DNA of 64,000 nucleotides from Bacteroidales bacterium UBA3843 (GTDB taxonomy: Bacteria; Bacteroidota; Bacteroidia; Bacteroidales; Paludibacteraceae). Shown here piece by piece: positions 18,897-27,716 of the stretch; the stretch's first letter is position 1, and the number at the start of each line of letters is the position of its first letter. The DNA lies in the NCBI GenBank assembly GCA_002392745.1, contig DGHR01000010.1, forward strand, positions 15,345 to 79,344. The letters are read 5' to 3'. The position numbers were made by a program, and so were the translations under genes. The notes beneath the pieces were generated by a model. It saw only the letters and a program-made list of their open reading frames with translations, was not told the origin of the DNA and ran no database searches.

Positions 18897-19315
18897 AGCA
18901 TAGTGAGTTGGTTAGCGGATATGCCGTCACCTGAGTAGCGCAGCGTAAGTATAATTGTCTCGTCATATAGCGTACCGCTGCCGGACGCTGTGATATGATA
19001 AGTAGTTGCGCCTACCCTCAAATCCCTTTCGTACGGCACAAGTGTTACCTGTTTACCATTGACAGCAGCGCGGGTAACATAGGCATGCCCGAGCATGGCG
19101 TTGCAAGTCCACAAGGCGGAATCGGCAGAGAGACGCAGTACTTGCAACGCTCCTGTCTCGTCATCCAGAGATACCTGGTCACCGTCTACTATAGCAGAGC
19201 CGCTGATTTTGTAGGAATAGGAGCCAGTGAGTTGTTGTACCTGATCGCGACATGAAGTGAGGGCGAGACAGCCTACAGCAAGTGCAGCGAAAAGGATAGA
19301 TTTCAGATGTGTCAT
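18881..19315 (-). CDS. Small lipoprotein of unknown function, 144 aa
   Basis: Signal MTHLKSILFAALAVGCLALTSC has an LTSC lipobox (Cys22). The mature ~120 residues look like a small beta-rich domain (SYSYKISGSAIVDG… TYHITASGSGTLYDETIILTLRYSGDG), plausibly a lipocalin-like or beta-sandwich fold. It sits between a NUDIX gene (shared base at 19315) and the efflux operon (16-base overlap), so all are probably co-translated. A role with the pump is inferred from position only. Confidence 0.75.
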   Translation of the reverse strand: MTHLKSILFAALAVGCLALTSCRDQVQQLTGSYSYKISGSAIVDGDQVSLDDETGALQVLRLSADSALWTCNAMLGHAYVTRAAVNGKQVTLVPYERDLRVGATTYHITASGSGTLYDETIILTLRYSGDGISANQLTMLCKKN

Positions 19316-19881
19316 TATAGTTTATGTTTTATATTTTCAAAATATTTCCATAGCGGTGCGGCATGAAGCGCTTGTATTATTTCCTCGTTCTGCAACATCT
19401 CATACACTTGGTCTTGTGTCATGACATCGACGTGAATATCCTCGGTTGGTTCCTGGTGTTGCTCACGCCGTTTCTCGACGTCGGTAGCAAGAAAGGTATA
19501 GGAGAGGTTGTTATGGTTGGTGGGATTGGGCGAGAGGGTCATAAAGAGTTCCCATTTCCCTCCTTCAAATCCGGTTTCTTCACTCAGCTCTCTTTTGGCG
19601 GCTTGTAGGGGCGTTTCTCCCGGATCCACCACTCCCGCCACGAGTTCATAGTGTGTTTCTCCAAGCGCATGCCGGTACTGGTCTTCCATAACCATTTTTC
19701 CGTCTCGTGTAATAGCAATGACATTAATCCAATCAGGAAACTCCAGGACATACCATGTAGGAATCTGTTGTCCAGATGGCAGTTGCACACACTCTTGGCG
19801 GACCGAGAGCCAAGGCCCCATTTGAAGAATATGTCTGGAGTCAAGTACCTGCCATGGTCTATTTATCAGTTTGGGATACAT
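19315..19881 (-). CDS. NUDIX hydrolase, ADP-ribose pyrophosphatase-like
   Basis: 188 residues. The Nudix box is complete: GVVDPGET…RELSEETGF. The N-terminal region (WLSVRQECVQLPSGQQI) and length fit ADP-ribose/nucleoside-diphosphate-sugar pyrophosphatases rather than MutT. It hydrolyses X-linked nucleoside diphosphates; substrate specificity cannot be read from the sequence. First gene of the leftward unit that continues through the lipoprotein and RND genes. Just upstream lies a run of GGTTATTGGTGA-type repeats. Confidence 0.88.
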   Translation of the reverse strand: MYPKLINRPWQVLDSRHILQMGPWLSVRQECVQLPSGQQIPTWYVLEFPDWINVIAITRDGKMVMEDQYRHALGETHYELVAGVVDPGETPLQAAKRELSEETGFEGGKWELFMTLSPNPTNHNNLSYTFLATDVEKRREQHQEPTEDIHVDVMTQDQVYEMLQNEEIIQALHAAPLWKYFENIKHKL

Positions 19882-19895
19882 TGGGTAAAGGGTAA

Positions 19896-19970
19896 AGGTT
19901 AATGGTTATTGGTGATAGGTTATTGGTGATAGGTGATAGGTTATTGGTTATTAGTTATTAGTTATTGTTG
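19896..19970. repeat. Low-complexity ATTGGTGA/TAGGTGA repeat
   Basis: Imperfect heptamers of the type GGTTATT, GGTGATA and AGTTATT run through the gap between the MATE and NUDIX genes and into the last codons of the MATE gene, where they encode the TITNN tail. Same family as 10434-10465, 11566-11586 and 42569-42655. Confidence 0.8.
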
Positions 19971-21282
19971 ATTTATAATTGTTTAGTGTTTTATTCCAGC
20001 CTAAACTCAAATATATAACGCGTGCAAGGAGATGTGCAAAATATGCGATGTACAAAGCCTGAGGTCCGGCCCAACGGTAAGTGATTACATAGAGCAGGAC
20101 GAAAGCGGATGCGGCGGCAATCATTGAGTTGCGGATAGGCACTCCCGCCGTTGCTCCGACATAAATACCATCCCACATAAACGCCAGCGTGCTGACAATA
20201 GGCATGGCTACAAGCCATCCGAGATAGGGAGTGCACGCCGCCAGCAGGTTCGTATCATCCGTCATCACCCCGATACACTCTCTGCCGCATACGGCATACA
20301 CGAGTGTGAAACAGAGTCCAACCGCCAGACTCCAGGCAAAAAGGAGGCGTACTATGCCAGGCACAGCATCATGGTTGCGTTCGCCGAAAGCTTTTCCCAC
20401 AAGCGCCTCCCCCGCGTAAGCAAAACCATCCACGAAATAGGAGAAGAACATGAACAGTTTCATCAGCATACTGCTGACAGCCAGTTGTGTATCTCCCCAT
20501 GAGCCTGCCAAGGAGGTAAAACCGACATAAACGACCATGAAACAGAGGGAACGCACGAACAGATTTCCGTTGAGCAGCATCATTCGTCTCATACCGGCCC
20601 ATTGCATGGCGGCTCTGCAGTCCGCCGCGGTGATTGAGCGGATGCTGTAGCGGGCGAATAAGATGAGTGCAGCCAGCAACAGTCCCGTATATTGTGCGAT
20701 AAGCGTTCCCCATGCCACTCCGACTATGCCGAGAGGTGTATAGACTGCCAATAGATAACTGGCTGCCATATTGACGATATTGACTACTATATCGACCGCC
20801 ATCGGACTGCGCGTATCCTGCATACCGATGAACCAACCTTTGAGTGCCATCAGACAAAGTGTGGCAGGCGCGGCCCAGATGCGGACAAAGAAATAATCGC
20901 GCGCAACAGCAGCCACTTCCTGGGAACACGGCACGACGGCGAGCACGAGGTTGACAAACAGCCATTGAACGGCCCAAATCGCTAAAGCGGCAGATGCAGC
21001 CACCGTCAGACTCCTGACCAGCATACGATTGCATTCGTTGCGGTTGCCTGCTCCATAAGCCTGCGCCGTGAGTCCGCTGGTGCCTATACGCAGAAAACCG
21101 AAATTCCAATACAGCAGATCGAAAAGCATGGTACCGATGGCAATCCCCCCGATAGCGGTTGCATCACTGAGATGACCGGCTATAGCGGTATCCACCAATC
21201 CCACCAGAGGAATGGTGATATTCGCCAGGATACTCGGTATAGCCAAGCGCAAAATATCCCTATTGAGCGGTGTCAGTTGCAT
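19951..21282 (-). CDS. MATE family efflux transporter
   Basis: 443 residues from MQLTPLNRDILRLAIPS (alternative ATG at 21306 adds eight residues). About twelve membrane segments; family hallmarks include AIPSILANITIPLVGLVDTAIAG near the N-terminus and the mirrored second half beginning around residue 230. MATE proteins export cationic drugs or metabolites using a Na+ or H+ gradient. The C-terminus NNYKSTITNN is encoded by the adjoining low-complexity repeat, so the natural end may have been extended. Overlaps the GSCFA gene by about 10 bases. Confidence 0.92.
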   Translation of the reverse strand: MQLTPLNRDILRLAIPSILANITIPLVGLVDTAIAGHLSDATAIGGIAIGTMLFDLLYWNFGFLRIGTSGLTAQAYGAGNRNECNRMLVRSLTVAASAALAIWAVQWLFVNLVLAVVPCSQEVAAVARDYFFVRIWAAPATLCLMALKGWFIGMQDTRSPMAVDIVVNIVNMAASYLLAVYTPLGIVGVAWGTLIAQYTGLLLAALILFARYSIRSITAADCRAAMQWAGMRRMMLLNGNLFVRSLCFMVVYVGFTSLAGSWGDTQLAVSSMLMKLFMFFSYFVDGFAYAGEALVGKAFGERNHDAVPGIVRLLFAWSLAVGLCFTLVYAVCGRECIGVMTDDTNLLAACTPYLGWLVAMPIVSTLAFMWDGIYVGATAGVPIRNSMIAAASAFVLLYVITYRWAGPQALYIAYFAHLLARVIYLSLGWNKTLNNYKSTITNN

Positions 21283-22229
21283 GATTGTTCTCGAGTCGCT
21301 ATCCACGGATAGTGTTGTGCCAACTCTTTTCTTTTCTGTGCTGTACGTTTGTCAAATTCCACGGCTTCCGCCGAGTCGGGATGCAGAGTGCGATGGTGTG
21401 AATCCAGCCAAAGCCTATGGAGCGTACGCATCTCCTCCTGCATCTGAGAAGAGGTGTGGCTCTTGACCCATTGCTCCCATATATATTCCACGGCTAGAGA
21501 GGATGGATGCACCAAATCATCCGCATAGAAACGGTAATCGCGCAATTCGTCCTGCAGTATTTCATATGCAGGGAAATATTCTGCAGTACCGCAATGAGCG
21601 GTCAGTTGTTCCACCGCCATCAGCAAAGTAGCTTTGCTCAGTTGGTTCTCATGCAGACCGTCCTTGAGATGTCGGATAGGCGAGACGGTGAATATCCAGT
21701 GCTTGTCCGGCATCGCTGTCAAGACCGGCATCCAGGCTTCTATGATCTCGTCCACCGTAAGCCGTCTGCGGCGGAAACGGTCTGACGGCATCTTGTGGCA
21801 ATTGGCAACGATAGAGCCGAAGGGGAGCTGATTGTCATTCATTTCCGGCATTTCATATACCCACGCGGTACCGAAAGTGACGATAATCACATTTGCGTTA
21901 TGCAACGCGTTTTGCATAGAGTCTATACTGTTCCAGACGGCAGTCCGTGTCTGCTGTTCATCCGGATAAGAGAACTCCCCGTGGTGCGCCATTGAGTGCC
22001 ATAACCCGTTGTGATTCAGCAATGTCGGTACATCGGTCATCCGAAGCGCCTGCACAATGGACAGCGGATTATAGAGTGTCCCGAAGGGGTTGGATATGAC
22101 CTGCATATAGCACTCCCTCATCTTCGCTGCCATCTCATCCGCGAAACACGAACCCAGCAAAAGGATATGGTCGTTATAGGTGATTAACCTCTCTGCTTTA
22201 GAAATATGTACGGTCGTTTGCAAATTCAT
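21273..22229 (-). CDS. GSCFA domain protein
   Basis: 318 residues, cytosolic-looking. The name-giving motif GSCFADEM lies around residues 27-34, with NPFGTLYNPLSI shortly after and FTVSPIRHLKDG further on. GSCFA proteins are SGNH/GDSL-like hydrolases of unknown substrate, common in Bacteroidota, and the Ser of GSC probably acts as nucleophile. It follows a LolE-like permease gene by 11 bases and overlaps the MATE gene. Confidence 0.9.
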   Translation of the reverse strand: MNLQTTVHISKAERLITYNDHILLLGSCFADEMAAKMRECYMQVISNPFGTLYNPLSIVQALRMTDVPTLLNHNGLWHSMAHHGEFSYPDEQQTRTAVWNSIDSMQNALHNANVIIVTFGTAWVYEMPEMNDNQLPFGSIVANCHKMPSDRFRRRRLTVDEIIEAWMPVLTAMPDKHWIFTVSPIRHLKDGLHENQLSKATLLMAVEQLTAHCGTAEYFPAYEILQDELRDYRFYADDLVHPSSLAVEYIWEQWVKSHTSSQMQEEMRTLHRLWLDSHHRTLHPDSAEAVEFDKRTAQKRKELAQHYPWIATREQSCN

Positions 22230-22240
22230 TCGGATATCTG

Positions 22241-23497
22241 TTATTCAAAATGCATCACTTTGGCGGGACTAATACGGGTAATGATAAGCGACGGCAAGAG
22301 CAGGATAAGCAGCGACAGAGCCAGGGTCAGAATATTCATTCCTACCAACCATTCCCAAGCAAAAGCTACCGGCACATAGCTGACATAATAGGTAGCCGCT
22401 TCCAGCGGAATGACGTGCGTGAAATATTGTATAGCCACCAGTCCCAATCCGAGTACGTTGCCCCATAATAAGCCTTTGCCAATCAGTATGGCAGCTTGTG
22501 CAAGGAATATGCGGCGTACGAAACGGTTATCTGCTCCCAGTGCTTTTAGTGTACCTATCAACTGAATACTCTCCAAAATCATAATGATAAGTCCCGAAAC
22601 AATATTAAATCCCGCCACCAGAAGCATTAGCACAATGATGACCACCACATTCATGTCCAACAGATCCAGCCATGCGAAAATCGCAGGGTTTTGCTGATGT
22701 AGCGTCTGTACATAGTACAGATTATAGCCTTTGTCATCCAGACGGTTCACCGTGGCGAAATAAATCAGGTCCGCCGTTTCATCCAGATGACGGATGTCAT
22801 CTACCAGAATTTCCACGCCGGAGTAGTAGTCCGTTCCATCCGCCAGGCTGTCACAGTCTTCTATAGTGAGCAGCCTCTTGGCAGCGGCTAACGGAGTAAG
22901 CACAAAGAGCTCGTCAAACTGTTCAAAACCTGTATCATAAATTCCTGCGACCCGGAAGCGTCTGGCGCGTATATCCGTCTCATCCACGAAATAGCCGTTC
23001 ACCGCATCCCCTACCCTCAACTGCATCAGTCGGGCCACCTGCGCGGAAAGCAATATTTCCTGCGGTGCAGCAGGCAGTGCGCCTTCTCGCAGATTGCGGG
23101 CAAAAAACGTCCATTCGTCTGTACCTTTGAGCACCATTCCATGGAATGCGGAGTCTGTTTTCAGTATGCCCGGCTTGGTAACAAACGGCACGGCATGCGC
23201 CACATGCGGATAAGCCGCCAGGCGCGCAAGAAGCGAGTCACTGACAGGAATGGGGTGCAGGTCATACGTATTATTGTTGTCAAACGAGACCACCTGGATG
23301 TGAGACCCGAATCCGGCTACTTGTTCGGTTACGGTCCGTTTGAAACCCACCACCACACAAATGGTCATTACCATCACCAGCACGCCGACAATCATACCGG
23401 CTAAAGCTACGCGTACAGCGGGCCTTGAGGTTCGTTCCGTGCCCTGCTGCGAAAAATAAAGTCGCATAGCCATCTGTATTTCAGGGGTGATTGGCAT
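22241..23497 (-). CDS. FtsX/LolE-like ABC transporter permease
   Basis: 418 residues: one N-terminal membrane helix (VALAGMIVGVLVMVMTICVVV), a large periplasmic domain of about 220 residues, then three C-terminal helices. This is the MacB/LolCE permease layout. By analogy it would help release lipoproteins from the inner membrane, but the cognate ATPase is not adjacent; the FtsE-like ATPase at 50.0-50.7 kb is far away and need not be its partner. Confidence 0.87.
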   Translation of the reverse strand: MPITPEIQMAMRLYFSQQGTERTSRPAVRVALAGMIVGVLVMVMTICVVVGFKRTVTEQVAGFGSHIQVVSFDNNNTYDLHPIPVSDSLLARLAAYPHVAHAVPFVTKPGILKTDSAFHGMVLKGTDEWTFFARNLREGALPAAPQEILLSAQVARLMQLRVGDAVNGYFVDETDIRARRFRVAGIYDTGFEQFDELFVLTPLAAAKRLLTIEDCDSLADGTDYYSGVEILVDDIRHLDETADLIYFATVNRLDDKGYNLYYVQTLHQQNPAIFAWLDLLDMNVVVIIVLMLLVAGFNIVSGLIIMILESIQLIGTLKALGADNRFVRRIFLAQAAILIGKGLLWGNVLGLGLVAIQYFTHVIPLEAATYYVSYVPVAFAWEWLVGMNILTLALSLLILLLPSLIITRISPAKVMHFE

Positions 23498-23553
23498 AAT
23501 TTTTGTTGGTGTGTCAGTATAGTGGTCGGATGTTGTACGACCCTGTTTGATTT

Positions 23554-23973
23554 ATGAATAAACGTTTACTTTTATTTGTTTTGTCTATCGTCCTTGTGTC
23601 CGGTCCGGTGTGGTCTCAAGAGCCGGCTAATGAACGTCTGCAACGCACCCCTCACGAGGAAGCTCTCAAGCAAACGCAACGCTTGGTTCGCGAGTTGGGT
23701 ATCAAGGACTCATCCAGGATTGACACCCTTTTTCGCATGCATCTCAAGTATGCCCGCTTCCGTCAAAAAGGTTTGACGCGTGCGGAGAACATGCAACGGA
23801 TGCAGGCTATTTATGCCGAACTCAAACAGTTGCTTTCTTCGGAAGAGTTCGAACGCTTTATGAACCACCCGGCCGAGCAGCCGCGCCGCCCGCACGGAGC
23901 GAACCTGATGAAAGCTCCGGCACAAAACAGCGAAGCAACAGATACGCCCCCACAGCGTACAGAGCACCAATAA
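23554..23973 (+). CDS. Small exported protein, CpxP/Spy-like helical
   Basis: 139 residues with a clear Sec signal (MNKRLLLFVLSIVLVSGPVWSQ). The mature part is helical and charged (EEALKQTQRLVRELGIKD… MQRMQAIYAELKQLLSSEEFERF), a pattern seen in periplasmic Spy/CpxP-type or DUF4890-like chaperone proteins; I cannot assign a family firmly. Its 3' end overlaps the convergent PAP2 phosphatase gene by 116 bases, so the two C-termini are encoded on opposite strands of the same DNA. Confidence 0.7.
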   Translation: MNKRLLLFVLSIVLVSGPVWSQEPANERLQRTPHEEALKQTQRLVRELGIKDSSRIDTLFRMHLKYARFRQKGLTRAENMQRMQAIYAELKQLLSSEEFERFMNHPAEQPRRPHGANLMKAPAQNSEATDTPPQRTEHQ

Positions 23974-24508
23974 ACAGCCCGGCTATAATATCGGTGGGAT
24001 AGTGCACTCCCAGATACATCCGGCTATAACAATTCAAAGCCACCCAGGTCATAAGACCAGCGGTGGCATATTTGTTTCGATACAGCAAACTGAACAACAA
24101 TCCGCAAGCCATTGTGTTGGCGGCGTGGCTGCTGCAAAAACCATATAACCCTCCCATGTAGCCCCGGACTAACCGTACAGGCTCAATCGCCGGTTCGTGG
24201 GTCGGCCGCAGACGACATACGGCATGTTTGATAATACCGCTGGTGGTATAGTCCGCCAAGCCGACTGCGACAGCAAAGCCTGCCAATATAAGCAGAACAA
24301 GTTTCCAATTGCGGTACTTATAGATAATCAGCCCGACGAGTATCACATAGAGCGGAAGCCATGTTTTGGTGCGGCTGACATACCACATCAGCACATCCGC
24401 CCACTCGCTGTAATGGCCGTTAATCCATAATAATATGTCCGTATCCGTTTCTATCATCGGAGTTTGAATCATTTCTTTGCGACTGCCGCCTTCATATGGC
24501 GGTTTCAC
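23858..24508 (-). CDS. PAP2 family membrane phosphatase
   Basis: 216 residues from 24508; ATGs at 24472 or 24457 (MIQTP, MIETD) would give a more usual N-terminus. The three phosphatase signatures are intact: KHAVCRLRP, CSSHAANT and SRMYLGVHYPTD. About six membrane segments. Such enzymes remove phosphate from undecaprenyl diphosphate, phosphatidic acid or lipid A. The last ~25 residues (ELSSGSLRAGGAAARPGGS) are low in complexity and encoded antisense to the small exported protein. Overlaps rsmE by 4 bases. Confidence 0.88.
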   Translation of the reverse strand: MKPPYEGGSRKEMIQTPMIETDTDILLWINGHYSEWADVLMWYVSRTKTWLPLYVILVGLIIYKYRNWKLVLLILAGFAVAVGLADYTTSGIIKHAVCRLRPTHEPAIEPVRLVRGYMGGLYGFCSSHAANTMACGLLFSLLYRNKYATAGLMTWVALNCYSRMYLGVHYPTDIIAGLFIGALYAVGAYLLLRCFVPELSSGSLRAGGAAARPGGS

Positions 24509-25236
24509 TCATTCAGGAGCACGGCTGTATGGCAAGCCGCAATAGCGGCTGTCTCGGTGCGTAGCCGTGCAGCGCCCAGACTCACAGGCACAAAACCATT
24601 GGCAAGCGCCCACTTCAACTCTGCCGGAGAGAAATCACCTTCCGGTCCTATCAGAACAGTAGTGGTGTTGCCTTTTACAATCTCGTTTTGCAACGCGTGT
24701 TTGCTGTCCGAAGAGCGGTATGGAGTCTGCAAACCGTCTCCTTCTTCGTCCGTCATGCAATGCGCGATGAACTTGTCTCCCTCCGCATGCAATTCCGTGA
24801 TCCGCGTCATAGGATTCAGGAGAGGGAAAGTGGTTTTCAGCGACTGTTTGGCCGCAGCAACTATAATCTTCTGCAAGCGGTCATTATTCACCGTCTTCCG
24901 TTCGGAGTGTTCGCACAAAACAGGGGTGATCTCATCCACTCCCATTTCCGTACATTTCTCTATGGCCCACTCCAAACGGTCTATGCTTTTGGTAGGAGCC
25001 ACAGCAATGTGTATGTGGCCTGTATGTAGCGGCGCCGGGGTCTCTATGCGGTCTATGCGCACTTCGCAATGTTTGCGGTGAGGATTGGTGATGGTGCAAT
25101 GATACAAATGTCCTGTACCGTCAGTCACTACTATCCTATCCCCTGCCGTCTGGCGGAGGACTTGCACGCAATGATTACTCTCTTCCTCGGGTAGGCATTG
25201 AGTGGAAATAATATCCGGTGCGTAAAACAGGTTCAT
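24505..25236 (-). CDS. rsmE: 16S rRNA m3U1498 methyltransferase
   Basis: 243 residues. N-terminal PUA-like domain, then a SPOUT methyltransferase domain with the knot motifs LIGPEGDFSPAEL and SLGAARLRTETAAI. RsmE methylates N3 of U1498 (E. coli numbering) in 16S rRNA using SAM. The start codon shares its first base with the last base of the prfA stop region (25236), indicating tight coupling in the prfA-rsmE direction. Confidence 0.93.
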   Translation of the reverse strand: MNLFYAPDIISTQCLPEEESNHCVQVLRQTAGDRIVVTDGTGHLYHCTITNPHRKHCEVRIDRIETPAPLHTGHIHIAVAPTKSIDRLEWAIEKCTEMGVDEITPVLCEHSERKTVNNDRLQKIIVAAAKQSLKTTFPLLNPMTRITELHAEGDKFIAHCMTDEEGDGLQTPYRSSDSKHALQNEIVKGNTTTVLIGPEGDFSPAELKWALANGFVPVSLGAARLRTETAAIAACHTAVLLNE

Positions 25237-26336
25237 TACAATTCACTTTCTTTCAGTCGTTCGGCATTTTCTGCCACCTGCAGGGCATCGATTACGCCCT
25301 GGATATCTCCATCCATGAACGCTGCCAGATTATAGACTGTATAACCTATGCGATGGTCTGTGATGCGTCCCTGCGGATAGTTGTATGTGCGTATTTTGGC
25401 ACTTCGGTCACCGGTGGATACCATGGTCTTGCGGCGCGCGGATATGTCGTCTATGTATTTCTGGTGCTCCTTATCATATATCTGCGTACGCAGGCGCGAG
25501 AGGGCACGCTCTTTGTTCTTCGGCTGGTCGCGCGTCTCTGTGCATTCTATCAGTATTTCCTGCACCTCACCGGTGTTGGGGTTGCGCCAGTTATAACGCA
25601 AACGTACACCGGACTCCACCTTGTTGACGTTCTGTCCGCCTGCTCCGCCGCTACGGAAAGTCTCCCATTTGATCTCGCCCTCGTTGATATGAACCTCAAA
25701 CTCTTCCGCCTCTGGCAATACAGCCACGGTTGCGGCCGAGGTGTGCACACGTCCCTGCGTCTCGGTCACGGGCACACGCTGTACACGATGGACCCCGCTC
25801 TCATATTTCAACGTGCCGTACACATTCTGACCGGTCACATTGAAAATAATCTCCTTATAGCCGCCGGCCGTACCTTCCGTAAAAGAAGAGATACTGTATT
25901 TGAAGCCTTTTATCTCGAAATATTTGGTGTACATGCGGAATAGGTCACCGGCGAAAATCGCCGCTTCGTCTCCTCCCGTTCCGCCTCGTATCTCCATCAC
26001 GACATTCTTCCCGTCCTCGGGGTCCTGCGGCAACAACTGTAGTTTCAGTTCCTCCTCCAGTTTGGGTATCTGCGGTTCCAGTTCCTCCACCTCCGCCCGC
26101 GCCATCTCTTTCAGGTCTGCGTCCTGCTCGGTATAGAGCAGGTCCTTTGCTTCTTGCAAATCCGTTACAGTTTTCTTGTACCGGCGGGCACATTCCAACA
26201 CCCGCTCCAGGTCGTGGTATTCACGGTTCAAGCGCACATAGCGAGCCTGGTCGGCGATGACCGACGGGTCGGTAATCAGCAGACTGACCTCATGGAATTT
26301 GGCTTCGAGGCCTTCTATTTTATCGAGTATGTTCAT
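25236..26336 (-). CDS. prfA: Peptide chain release factor 1
   Basis: 366 residues. The catalytic GGQ lies in GGAGGQNVNKVES; the codon-recognition tripeptide region reads RVPVTETQGR (PxT), the class that reads UAA and UAG, hence RF1 rather than RF2. The usual prmC methyltransferase is not adjacent. The gene overlaps folD upstream by 17 bases and abuts rsmE downstream. Confidence 0.94.
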   Translation of the reverse strand: MNILDKIEGLEAKFHEVSLLITDPSVIADQARYVRLNREYHDLERVLECARRYKKTVTDLQEAKDLLYTEQDADLKEMARAEVEELEPQIPKLEEELKLQLLPQDPEDGKNVVMEIRGGTGGDEAAIFAGDLFRMYTKYFEIKGFKYSISSFTEGTAGGYKEIIFNVTGQNVYGTLKYESGVHRVQRVPVTETQGRVHTSAATVAVLPEAEEFEVHINEGEIKWETFRSGGAGGQNVNKVESGVRLRYNWRNPNTGEVQEILIECTETRDQPKNKERALSRLRTQIYDKEHQKYIDDISARRKTMVSTGDRSAKIRTYNYPQGRITDHRIGYTVYNLAAFMDGDIQGVIDALQVAENAERLKESEL

Positions 26337-27225
26337 TGTATGCTTGTAATGTGTTTTGTAGCAGCGATGCGATAGTCATCGGTCCTACCCCTCCCGGCAC
26401 AGGCGTGATATATGCGGCTTTGGGCGCTACATGCTCAAAATCCACATCCCCTGTCAGGCGGTAACCGCGAGGCGATGCGGGATCCTCCACACGGTTGATA
26501 CCCACATCTATCACAACCACTCCTTCGCGCACCATGTCTGCCGTCAGCAGTTTCGGGCATCCGGCTGCCACGATGATAATATCCGCCGTACGGCAGATAG
26601 CCGCCAGGTCGCGGGTCTTGCTGTGACAGATTGTTACTGTGGCGTCTCCCAGCGAGGAAGCGCTCATACCCGGCAGACTGAGGTACGGACGTTGCATCAG
26701 GAGCATGGCTATCGGTTTGCCTACGATATTCGACCGGCCGATGACCACTACATGCTTGCCTGCTGTCTGTATGCCGTTGCGCGCCAGCAACTCGCGTATG
26801 CCGCGGGGAGTGGCGGACACCAGCGAGGGCAAACCTTGTACGGTACGTCCTACATTAGCCGGCGTCAAGCCGTCAACATCCTTGCGGTAATCAATGGCGG
26901 ACAGGATGGTCGTCTCTGTGATATGGTCGGGGAGCGGCAGTTGGACGATAAAACCGTCTATCTGTTCATCGTGGTTCAGCCGCTCCACTTCCGCCAGCAA
27001 CTGTTCCTCTGTGATATCCGCTTCCAGTGCGACGCGTTCGACCTCTATGCCCACTTCGGCACAGGCCTTTATTTTGTTCGCCACATATGTCTCGCTTGCG
27101 GGGTTATGTCCCACAATCACAATTCCCAGACGCGGAGCGCGTTTTCCTTGCGCCACCCGGGATGCAATCTGTTCTCGCAGTTCACTGCGAATCTCCGAGG
27201 CTATTTTTTTTCCGTCTAAAATCAT
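26320..27225 (-). CDS. folD: Bifunctional methylenetetrahydrofolate dehydrogenase/cyclohydrolase
   Basis: 301 residues from MILDGKKIASEI; an ATG at 27258 adds eleven unrelated residues and is rejected because 27225 gives the exact 4-base ATGA overlap with the upstream gene. Substrate-binding motif GFIVQLPLPDH and the NADP motif VIGRSNIVGKPIA are present, ending with TPVPGGVGPMTIA. It interconverts methylene- and formyl-THF, so it functionally neighbours gcvP's one-carbon chemistry, though the two genes are not linked. Confidence 0.95.
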   Translation of the reverse strand: MILDGKKIASEIRSELREQIASRVAQGKRAPRLGIVIVGHNPASETYVANKIKACAEVGIEVERVALEADITEEQLLAEVERLNHDEQIDGFIVQLPLPDHITETTILSAIDYRKDVDGLTPANVGRTVQGLPSLVSATPRGIRELLARNGIQTAGKHVVVIGRSNIVGKPIAMLLMQRPYLSLPGMSASSLGDATVTICHSKTRDLAAICRTADIIIVAAGCPKLLTADMVREGVVVIDVGINRVEDPASPRGYRLTGDVDFEHVAPKAAYITPVPGGVGPMTIASLLQNTLQAYNEHTR

Positions 27226-27716
27226 TCTGTCTCTCCTTCCTGCTCTGCCTTTTTCCAAATCTTCCAGTTATGCCAAATCTCTTTCCACTCTTTGCCGGTT
27301 ATATACCATTTGTTCTCCTTGCGCGGCGGACGATATACAGGTGTTGTCTCTATCTGCACTTTCTGTCGCAGGGAGTCCAGATTGTACATCTTCGCCAGAC
27401 TGTCACTTATCATCAGTGCGTCCTGCTCATCGGCTTTATGAATGCGCAGTTCGTCCACACGCATCTCTGCATCCGAATTATCCATTGGCATACTGCGTAT
27501 CTCCGCCACCAGCCATGCGGCGAACATATACACAGCCACCAATACTGCGGCTGCCAGAATAAACAGCAGTCCGTAATAAGCCTGTTTGTCTTTCATGCGC
27601 AGCGCACCGCCTACACCTCTGTTCATCGCTTTGGAATAGGGGTCTTGGGACTGGTGGTGCCGATGGTGTTTTTTCGGTTTGCCCCAATCGGGCTGATATG
27701 TCTGTTCGTCTCCCAT
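27222..27716 (-). CDS. Hypothetical single-pass membrane protein
   Basis: 164 residues. A His/Lys-rich cytoplasmic N-terminus (GKPKKHHRHHQSQDPYSK), one membrane helix around residues 48-70 (YGLLFILAAAVLVAVYMFAAWLV, shown in two parts: YGLLFILAAAV and LVAVYMFAAWLV), then a charged ~95-residue tail ending with Trp/Lys-rich KEWKEIWHNWKIWKKAEQ. No recognised domain. It lies directly between ffh (no gap) and folD (4-base overlap), so it belongs to this housekeeping operon. Confidence 0.7.
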   Translation of the reverse strand: MGDEQTYQPDWGKPKKHHRHHQSQDPYSKAMNRGVGGALRMKDKQAYYGLLFILAAAVLVAVYMFAAWLVAEIRSMPMDNSDAEMRVDELRIHKADEQDALMISDSLAKMYNLDSLRQKVQIETTPVYRPPRKENKWYITGKEWKEIWHNWKIWKKAEQEGETE

